A stretch of 64,000 nt of DNA, from NCBI RefSeq assembly GCF_018320785.1, contig NC_054884.1, forward strand, positions 16,989,667 to 17,053,666, written 5' to 3'. A model generated the notes under the pieces. That model was not told the DNA's origin and searched no databases. It was given only the letters and a program-made list of their open reading frames with translations. Source of the stretch: Cheilinus undulatus. Its lineage: Eukaryota > Chordata > Actinopteri > Labriformes > Labridae. The translations under genes and the position numbers were made by a program. This document shows positions 56,101-64,000 of the stretch, piece after piece; positions within the stretch are counted from its first letter, which is position 1, and each line of letters opens with the position of its first letter.

Positions 56101-57950
56101 CCAGAGTCATTCTTTCATTATAGACAAAAAATTTCAGCAATGTCTATCATACATTTTTCCTGTTTGTTCATTCAGTTATATCCACTGAAAGGATTTTTTT
56201 CCTTGTCCTCCAAGACTGCTGACGGAGCGAGCAGAACTCCCTTTCTGTGTGGACGGATCCTGGGCCAGCGGGGCTAGGGTAGAAAGAGACGGCTCAGGGC
56301 TGATGCAAGTCTGGAGCAGACAGATCCAACAGCTGAACAGAGTTAGTCCTGCTGTGGCCTCAGCTGTGACAGATGCCTATCCTTCACCTCAGTTGCTCAT
56401 GCAGGTAAGAAAGGGGGAAGTAAGGGATCCCAAGACCTTGTACTTCCACTATTTTGGATGTTTTCTTTTCTTGTGGCTTGAAAGGAGGAATATTACTTAA
56501 CTCATTACTTTAATGGTGCACTCAAACTAGACAACCAATACTTTGCCAAAGCATGCTGGAGCCTATAAGTCTGGTTTGATTGACCAATGTGTGGGTGCTT
56601 CATACCGTGCTCAGGCACAGTACACTTACTTGGCCCTAGCACGTATACGTAGTGGACAAAGTATAATCAACACAACCATTGCTGTCAGCAATCATTTTAA
56701 ACAATGGGGCAGTAATTATGATTATAACTTACTGAAAAGACTCTAAATAAGCCACAAAGTGAGTAAAATTGCTGCCATGCTTTCTGCGTATTTCTCCATT
56801 GAGCTTTAAAATGTATGTCATGTGACAGTATGACAAAATATCTGCTCAGTGCCAGTTGTTGAAGCAACGGGAATTCAAGCCAGTGGGGAACTGGGAAAAG
56901 TAGACAAATGTACTTCAGCACAGTACAGGGCAACTGGCCAGAGTCTAAGTGCATGCTAAATTGATTTAAGTCTAAGAAAATAAAACATTATTTTGACCAT
57001 AAAAGTCACATAATATGTCTAACATTTTTTGTTTCCTTAAAAAGATGTAAATATGTGAAAAATGTGACATAAAATTCCTAAAAATTTTAACGAAGAGTCT
57101 GCAAAAACAAACTTGAAAGATTCCAAAAACTTTTTTGAAATGAAAAAAATTGTCCTTTTCTCAAAAATAACAGCAAAAAATTATTAGAATTTAAATAATA
57201 TAATTGCATATCATTGTTTTTTGAGGTTTCATTCCATTTAACCAATCTTTTTTTTTGATTGACACAGATAAATTTGTCTTAAATAGCATTTCATTAAAAA
57301 AAACTGCATGTTATCTTAGATCAATTTAAAGCTCTCCAGTCCTTCACACTGAAGAATTATTATTGATTAAAGAAGTGAGCAAAGGTTCACAGGTATTGGG
57401 CTACACCTAAAAGCCTGTCTTAAGTTTGTCTTCTTCTTTGATGCAATCGTCCAGAACAAATATGAGGTACCACAAGGAGGGACTCACAAATAGAGATCAG
57501 AGGGCACAGACAGGAGTCTTGATTCAAAATATTCATATGAATCATACTTGGTAGGAACAGACTCAGTCCATTTTGGAACTTGACAGGCTGCCTCACTTTG
57601 CACTGCAGCAAGTCCAAGATGAACTGAAACCTCTGCATAAATATTTGTCTTAGAATAAGATTATTCTTAAATTGACTCCAGACTGTACTCCTTTATTCTC
57701 TGTGTGATTTCCTAAACACACACAAAAGTGCTTTTCTAATTTTAGCCTGAAGGAAAACCCTCATTAAGAAGATGTTTCCTCTTAAACACTTTAGGCATAC
57801 CAGAGTCTGGCATCAGAGGAGGAGAGAAGGGGGCTGCTGGCTGGTCTGTTGGTGAAAAGTGGAGGTAAAGAAAGACGTGTGGGACCTGAGATTTCAGCCA
57901 GAGTCTACCGCTGCTTCACTGCACAGAATCCCCAGCTGGTCCTGGACTAA
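53142..57950 (+). CDS. eme2: EME2-like structure-specific endonuclease subunit, 8 exons, 449 aa
   Basis: EME1/EME2 are non-catalytic partners of MUS81, which cuts replication forks, flaps and nicked Holliday junctions in the nucleus. Exons: 53142-53607, 53873-53994, 54092-54187, 54279-54403, 54488-54566, 55974-56089, 56215-56404, 57795-57950; all GT-AG, phases consistent, 1350 nt. Residues 1-90 are Ser-rich with a basic [10 protein letters not shown] patch. Residues 91-136 form a highly charged Arg/Glu helix. The ERCC4-like fold follows, without the GDxnERKxxxD nuclease motif, as expected for EME proteins. The C-terminal helix-hairpin-helix part begins near [16 protein letters not shown] (about 363-378). 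[10 protein letters not shown] and ARDG/ERDGSGL blocks match human EME2. The neighbour spsb3, in tail-to-tail order, also favours EME2 over EME1. Human EME2 is 379 aa, so the N-terminus is longer here. Confidence 0.9.
54926..55047. mobile_element. Left arm of a Tc1-like MITE (CAGTGCCTGT end)
   Basis: CAGTGCCTGTAAAAAGTGTT and TTCATTGATTTTAGAAATTA match the left end of the element at 12725-13104. It is cut at a TTAA by the next element. Located in eme2 intron 5. Confidence 0.55.
55048..55708. mobile_element. piggyBac-like TTAA element, 661 bp, nested
   Basis: TTAA lies on both sides (55044-55047 and 55709-55712). The termini are exact inverted repeats of CCCTTTACCTACTG (14 bp). The interior is AT-rich with no transposase. 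It sits within an older Tc1-like MITE in eme2 intron 5, so the insertion order is clear. Confidence 0.8.
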
Positions 57951-58516
57951 TGTGTCTACTGAAACAAGTGTGTCACCTCTTGGCTGCTAATGTGTTGATG
58001 TTTACAGGCTAAAAATAAGCTGAAGATATCATGTTTACCTTATAGAAGAGCACTTTTTTTTTTAAACAGTACAGCTAACTAATTTTGAAGAATTTACTCA
58101 TACAGAATCTTAATCATGTGCATTATTTTGATTAGATTCTCTGTTCAAACATAAATGTGAAAAATGTCCTATAAAAATGAGCAGCAACAGAAAAGTCTCA
58201 TTTTTATTTTATAGAATTTCCTGAGTAAGAAAGTTCATTACAAACTGCATATAGAAAAAGAAAATCATCTTGTCAGCAAGAACGCCAACCACAGCTGGTA
58301 TTCAAGCAGCCAAATGCTGATTACAAAACACACTTTACCTGTACAAAAAGTAATCTCCATGGTATCAAAAAGCAGATCATCTCCTGCATGGACTCTTTCA
58401 AAACAGCTTTACCTGAAACTTCAATGGCTTTCCCGTCACGGGGACCGGCATCATTTAAAAACAATAAGAAAAGAGCAAGAATGGCTCTTATTAAACCACT
58501 TATAGATGTTGGATAT

Positions 58517-58522
58517 AATAAA
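58517..58522 (+). terminator. Candidate poly(A) signal of eme2
   Basis: AATAAA, about 570 bp past the eme2 stop; the first canonical hexamer I find downstream. Confidence 0.45.
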
Positions 58523-58586
58523 AACTTTAATATCCCAATTTCCTTAAAGCCTCTCCCTCTAAAATTTCTCCTCTTTACTCCATGTA

Positions 58587-58592
58587 TTTATT
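58587..58592 (-). terminator. Candidate poly(A) signal of spsb3
   Basis: AATAAA on the minus strand, about 115 bp past the spsb3 stop at 58708. It lies 65 bp from the eme2 signal on the other strand, so the two transcripts probably end within or across each other. Confidence 0.6.
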
Positions 58593-58707
58593 ATGTTATA
58601 AGAGCAACTATCTGCTCATAATTTAGAGTTAAAGCTGAGATAGCTCTTTTCTGGAGATTGATGGCCATAGCAGGATACCTGAATACCAAACACTCAGAAA
58701 TAACAGG

Positions 58708-61700
58708 TCATGTCCAGCGGCATCTTTTGCACTGGTAGTCCTCTGGCTCAGAACAGCAGCTGTCGTAGTCACTGCTGGGTGGAGTAGGGGGGCAGTGGCA
58801 TGTGCAGGGTTGAGTCTGCAATGAGGTCTGACATGGGCACAGGTATGGCACAGAGTCAGGAAATGGACTAGTGCAGGGACTCGGGGAGGTGCAGGCACTC
58901 AGTGTGGATACCGGGCTCGGGATGGGGCTTGAAGGCAGACTCATCTCCTCCTGGAAGTCCTCTTTCATGTCCACATTCTCAGCAGGTATCTCAGGCTCAG
59001 GGCTGCCGCTGAGAGTAAAGACCCAGCCGAGCTGTATGTGGAGGAGGGTCCGCAGTCCCGGGGGCAGCTCTACAGCATTGAGTACATCTTGGCTGGAGGG
59101 TAACATTTTTCTGAGCTGGGCACAGCAGAGGTACTGCAGAGAGGTGGGAGTGTAGCAGGCACGGATCACCTTCATGCTGCTCTTTGCTGCTGTGGAACAA
59201 ACCATGGGGAAGAACTTCTTGTTCTGCAGCCGAGTGGCAGCGACACCTAGAGAAGAAGAGATGGTACCATGAAAAAATGTCAGGAGGCTAAAATGATTAT
59301 TTTTATGTGTTTTATGCTTTAGACCTGTTAATAACAGGAATAACACACCTATGCAGTAACGGTTCTTGTAAAAGGTCAGGGTGCCATGCCAGGTGTCCAG
59401 GTGAACTCCAATGATGGAGCCTTGACCAAACCGAGAAGAGAACTTCACTTTGTCCCCTTTGTGCTGGAAATGACCTTTAAACACAAAGAGATAAGAAATA
59501 GGACTTAAATTTTCTTCAATAATGAAAGAGATGGGAGAAGTAAAGAAGTAGAAATGCTACACATCCCTATACCAAAAAAGCTGGGACAATAAACAATGAT
59601 TTGCAAATCCTTTTCTAGCTATATTCAATTAAATTCAGACAGTCTGTGTTAAAACAACTAAAATTAACATTTTATAAGAGGTCCAAACAATCTGAATTTG
59701 CTACCTGCAACATGTTCCAAAAAAGTAGGGACAGGGTCAACAAAAGAAGAGGAGTTATTGAAAAAACACCTAAACCGTTCCACAGGTAAGTAGTTAAACT
59801 GGTATCAGGTGATAGTTCCATGAATGGGTGTGAAAGGAGCACAGTCATTCACAATTAGTGACAGTGCGAGGTTCTCCAATTTGTGAAAGGTTGTGTGGGC
59901 AATTGTTCAACGGTTTATGAACAACATTCCTCAATGAACAATCACAAGGAATTTCAAGATTTTCTGGTTTCATCTGGGACGTTGTATATCTCATAAGCAC
60001 CGGGATTTGCCAGTATATTGTATTTCCAGTTGATTTTTTTTTAATTCTACTTTATTAATAGACAAAGTCTTGTAGTTACATTCATGAAATAATAACATTA
60101 GAAACATTGCAGACTAAGAAACATTTCATAACTATAACAGACAAAAGGTCTGTGGTCTGATGGGGATTAAATTATGTTTTAGAAAAAGTTAAACAAGTGG
60201 TGGCTTGCTTTAGCTTTGTTAGCTTTAGAGAAAGCTGACAAAGCTATGCTAGCTACGTAATTACCATCACCATATAAGCCAATATAGCTACATTAGCATT
60301 AGCAATGTGAGCTTTAGCAACCATAGCTAAAGTAGATACATAGCTTGCATGGCTGCTTTGTGAGCTTAGCTTTAGCTACGTTAGCTATGTTGGCTATGCA
60401 GATACATTATCTATAGGTAAGTTAGCTATAGCAACATGAGCTCTAGTAATGTTAGCTTTAGAAAATGTAGTTAAAGCTAAATTAGCTATATAGATTACGT
60501 AGATACATAGCTTACATAGCTGCTTTGTACGTAGCTTTTGCTACATTAGCTATGTATCTCCATTATCTATGTTGTTTATGCAATTAACAGTGCTACATTA
60601 GTTTGCTTGCTGTGTTAGAATGTTTTCAAGCAAAAGGGCTTTTTTCCTGTAAGTGGACTGTTTACTTTGCATTATTAAACATTTTGTATTAAGGTTCTGC
60701 AGGTCATGCTTTTAAGATTTTTAATTTTAGTATCCTAACCTGAAATGAATGTTTAATCTAATTTTATTTTGAAAGTTTCAGTGTGTATTTCTGTTCTGAG
60801 ATATACAACGTCTCAGGTGAATGGTTTGCAACCAGACTATCTTAGGAGGTTTGGCCAGACACCAGCAAAATCTAAGTTAAGCCTCTACCATGTAAAATAA
60901 TGGCTGTATAAAAACAATATCCAGATGAACCACCAAATTCTCTGGACCTGAGCACCGGTCTCTTGTTGCTGCTCGCGTAAGTCATGACTCTGCCCCACCA
61001 GAAAGTACTGCCCCTCGATGCTGATTGGTCCTGTCACTTTCTAACCGGGCCCAGACAGGAACTTTGCAAGATGGATTCGCCAGTGAGAAACAAGGAAATG
61101 GCCGTATCCATCTGCTTTGCATGGTTAATATGATCATATGTGACATTAAATTCTTAAACTGATGCCTAAACTTGATCTCCGGGACTCCCATGTCTCAGGT
61201 TATTTGGATTATTTGCAAGAACAGCCTGCTGCTGTGGCCCTGCCTAACCCCTACCCCTTCAACTTAACCTTACATCTATTATTATGTTATAAATGTTAAA
61301 GTGATTTTAAGAGCTACTTAATCTCATCAGATATGGATACCTCCCCTTTTTCATTATCACTTTAGTTGCAAAGGTTAAAATGAAATGATCAGTTTGTGTT
61401 TCTGAAAATACCACTATCAGTACTACTACTGTTATTACAGACATGGAATCAATACTTATGACTCTGTATGAGCTAGAAAACCGAATCAGATGCAGCGAGT
61501 TACATGTCTGATGGGGAGATAAACAATGCACAGCAGAGACCATCTTTTTTATAACTAATTTCAGGGGAAAAGATTTACATTTTACTATTCAAAGACTGCA
61601 GGAGGAGATCTTTTACCAAAACATTGCATCTACATTTACAGGACAGTACTGTACTGTATCAGTAAAGAAAAAAGTACCATTTTGTCCACAGTGAGAAAAG

Positions 61701-63637
61701 AAAACTGATAACTCTTTGGTACATTTAACCCTCTGTTTTCTGACCTGTGTATGAGAGCCCCCAGCTGTCCTCATCATGGCCCAGCAGGCTGCCAAAGCTG
61801 TACTTGAACTTCTCCAAATTCACCTCAGAGGTACCGATTCCCACCATCTGCATCAAAGAGACCATTAAATAGGATGAAAACCAACCCCTAAGTACAAGTC
61901 TGATTGTACCATTCGCGGAGCCAAACTAAGTTTATGAAGTACTTGAGTTTTGCTACCCACCATATCAGTTCCGTAGACAGGAGACGTCATCTTGACTTCC
62001 CAGAAGTGTTGGCCGTCTGCGAGCTCCTTGGTGCCTCGGATAGCTGCAGTACCACAGCTATAGTCTGAGTGAAAAGTGACTTTCCTGCTGTCACAGCTTA
62101 GGAAAGCCCCAGAGGACTTGAAGTGATCATCCCACACCCAATCAAAACCTGAGGACAAGAATATGGACTTCGATATATGTTACTTGAAATTAGTCATACA
62201 GTGAAAAAATAAAATTAGAGCATGCTTTAAGTATTATTGATGGTGCAAAATATTATTTTTGAATAAAAAAAATGCTAAAAACTAAAGAGAGTTTCCTGCC
62301 ACTTACTCTCTATTTGACATGACACCTGTGGTACTTCCGACATTACTTATGGCAATGTGATCAAGCGTTACTGGCCAAAGAATGCATCACTGGAACAATG
62401 CCATAGAGCAATAAAAAAGAGTTTATAAGATGAAGTGATTTCCAGTTATGGTTAAAAAAAAATCAATCCTGCACTTCTTCTTTTGAGGAGAGTTTTTGTT
62501 TTATTCTTAAATTAATCAAATATCATGATGTATCATAACAGGACTGTTTAATGAGTGTATCAGCAGGACAAGTTTTACTGCAGTGTGAACTAATGCTCTC
62601 TTTGTCCTTCTGCCAATCAAAGAACAGCGCAAAATTCTAACAGCTATCGTATTGTTCTGTATCATATCGTGCTGTATTGTTTTGTGTAGCATCACATCAG
62701 AGTTACTCTGGGATTCCCAATCCTCCTGATGATGGTTAGTTTTATGAAATAGTTTTGATCATGAACAACCCAAGTATTCCAGCCTCTAAACTCAACATTT
62801 TAGACAATTTTATGACCAAAATTTTCGCATGGTTCATTTTCACTAATTTAATTTGGCTTGTGTTAAGCTGGATTGTAGTTTGAGGTTACTGAAATGTGTT
62901 TTAAGTCTTCCTTTCTTAAAAAATATATCTAAGTTTTGGATGTATTTTACTCTTAAAGGTACAGTGTGTAATATTTAACCTAGAAGCATTTAGTGGAATA
63001 ACCATGGTAATACTCATTGCAAGTAATGTTAATGCCTCTGAAAGCAGAGTTTGCATTGAAATTCCTTGTTTATGGAGCAAGCATCTTATAAATTAAAGGT
63101 AAATATTTGAGTCTCATGACTTGGGTTGTAAAAAGGTTTTGACTGGACCCAGAGGATATTCAGGTCTCAAACTGGGGCGCCACATACTGAAGTTTGGGAA
63201 AGGCTGCTACAGGGTATTGCATAGTGTCATATCATGACACATCATATAATATATTGTGTCAAATCATCTATCATATCATACCACATTATAAACCACTGAG
63301 GCCCTTTAGTGTGATATGAGGCTGCCAAGCTTCAGCTCTGAAACCCGACATACTATAGACCTGCTGTGATCATACACTTCATCTCTGTGTTCTGCTCACC
63401 TTTATCCTCCTCCCCACAGAGGCAGTCAGTGGTAACACCGAATCCCAAGCTGAACTCATCCTGTCGCTCACACTGACAGAATGACTCCCCCATCACCGGC
63501 TCTGTGCTGGACAAGGCCACTGCCTCAGATACTATCTGAGAACTGGCCAGATAATCCATCTCCGACTCCTGCGGGTCGCTGATCTGGTTGACACAAACAT
63601 TGCAAACAGCATCTGGTAAGTCCATAGATGTGGCCAT
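58708..63637 (-). CDS. spsb3: SPSB3: SPRY domain and SOCS box protein 3, 5 coding exons, 397 aa
   Basis: SPSB proteins are substrate receptors of Cullin-5 ubiquitin ligases: SPRY binds the target, the SOCS box binds Elongin B/C and Cullin-5. Human SPSB3 has been reported to direct nuclear cGAS to degradation. Exons: 63637-63400, 62148-61961, 61847-61745, 59474-59349, 59246-58708; all GT-AG, 1194 nt. The ATG at 63637 is in strong context (ACCATGG). MGESFCQC near residue 49 matches the human N-terminus. The SPRY domain runs from DWVWDD (about 82) to about 250, with [31 protein letters not shown] and [20 protein letters not shown]. The BC-box is [14 protein letters not shown] (254-267) and a Cul-box-like ELPPGL is near 278. 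The last 99 residues are Pro/Ser/Cys-rich and end QCKRCRWT, like human QRKRCRRT; this tail is longer than in human (355 aa total). Confidence 0.95.
59565..59985 (+). mobile_element. 5' part of a Tc1-like element in spsb3 intron 4
   Basis: CAAAAAAGCTGGGACAATAA, ATGATTTGCAAATCC, TTCCAAAAAAGTAGGGACAG and ATTGTTCAACGGTTTATGAA follow the order of the Tc1 family at 10058-10938. The 3' part and the catalytic domain are absent. Confidence 0.6.
60033..60850. repeat. Repeat family R2, copy B, GCTA-rich core
   Basis: It shares left flank (GATTTTTTTTTAATTCTACT), core (GTGGCTTGCTTTAGCTTTGT and TTAGCTA/AGCTATG words, 60200-60600) and right flank (TTTAATCTAATTTTATTTTG, TTTCTGTTCTGA) with copy A at 26824-28080. 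It lies in spsb3 intron 4. Confidence 0.7.
60965..61125 (+). repeat. Repeat family R1, copy 5 (right-end fragment)
   Basis: AGAAAGTACTGCCCCTCGAT through GCAAGATGGATTCGCCAGTG to ATCCATCTGCTTTGCATGG equals the right 160 bp of copy 1 with few differences. Confidence 0.7.
62620..62700. repeat. Short pentanucleotide-like tract (inverse orientation)
   Basis: ATCGTATTGTTCTGTATCAT and neighbours are the complementary-strand form of the GATAC/AATAC arrays elsewhere. In spsb3 intron 1. Confidence 0.4.
62957..63080. repeat. Possible interspersed repeat fragment (AAAGGTACAGTGTGTAATAT)
   Basis: The opening and the following ATTTAGTGG wording resemble an abundant fish repeat that starts AAAGGTTCAGTGTGTAGGAT. 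Only a short stretch matches from memory, so this is tentative. Confidence 0.3.
63215..63295. repeat. Short degenerate pentanucleotide tract
   Basis: CATATCATGACACATCATAT and similar words, the same family as the arrays in the left half of the window. Confidence 0.4.
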
Positions 63638-64000
63638 GGTCCAGACAGGGATGTTGGCTCAGTAAGAGGGAAAAGGAATTAGATCAAGTGGAGGATTCAG
63701 AGGATTTTATAAAAGACTGTAAGGGAGAGAAGCTGAGGTAGTTGTTTCACAGGGTTGCACTGGGAGCAAAATGAGAGGCATCTAAGTCATATGCCATGTT
63801 TCGAAGGCTCAATAAGATGGCCTTTTCCCTAGAAGCTGCTACTGATTCCTATTGGTTAGAGACAACACGTGTGGCCATAAGTAAAATTAGACCCCTTCCA
63901 AATATACCGAGGCCCCGTTTGGTGACCTGACCTGGTCCTCGACACAGCCTTTTCAGACTGGAGGCAGTCCCAGTGGAAAACTACCAGCACCTAGGGGGAA
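63638..64000 (-). other. Upstream region of spsb3
   Basis: 5' UTR or promoter of spsb3 on the minus strand. No TATA or other core element could be assigned, and a further 5' non-coding exon cannot be excluded. Confidence 0.35.

Overview
The window is vertebrate nuclear DNA, almost certainly from a teleost fish. It has small exons with GT-AG introns, long AT-rich non-coding stretches, and many DNA transposons of types common in fish: Tc1/mariner, piggyBac-like TTAA elements and hAT MITEs. It also holds degraded LINE copies and a tRNA-derived SINE. There are no bacterial operons, CRISPR arrays or viral genes.

Four protein-coding loci can be supported. (1) 6240-6737, minus: the N-terminal coding exon of a SHANK1-like postsynaptic scaffold; the rest of the gene lies off the left edge. 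(2) 44072-50737, minus: a complete 17-exon canonical poly(A) polymerase paralogue (PAPOLA/PAPOLG family, 588 aa). All its splice sites are GT-AG and all phases agree, yet the third catalytic aspartate (bovine Asp167) is glycine. (3) 53142-57950, plus: eme2, 8 exons, 449 aa, the non-catalytic partner of MUS81. (4) 58708-63637, minus: spsb3, 5 coding exons, 397 aa, a SPRY/SOCS-box substrate receptor. eme2 and spsb3 face each other tail to tail, as EME2 and SPSB3 do on human 16p13.3, and their candidate poly(A) signals lie within about 75 bp.

From the left: 1-6230 is SHANK-like intron 1 or downstream sequence. It contains a DD38E ('Intruder'-type) Tc1 element inserted in a degenerate pentanucleotide array. 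About 6.8-44 kb is a gene-poor region of repeats: three Tc1-like families, two LINE copies, pentamer arrays, a purine-rich tandem array of about 165-bp units, a hAT MITE with a recognisable 8-bp target duplication, and a multi-copy repeat that appears to carry RecQ-like helicase remnants. I could find no protein gene there. From 44 to 64 kb the genes are compact and repeats sit in introns.

The three complete genes do not form one pathway: mRNA 3'-end/RNA tailing, structure-specific DNA cleavage, and ubiquitin-ligase targeting. The observation most worth following is the poly(A) polymerase paralogue with an intact frame but a broken catalytic triad. Exon boundaries were worked out by hand from splice signals, phase and family alignment from memory; no database search was run.
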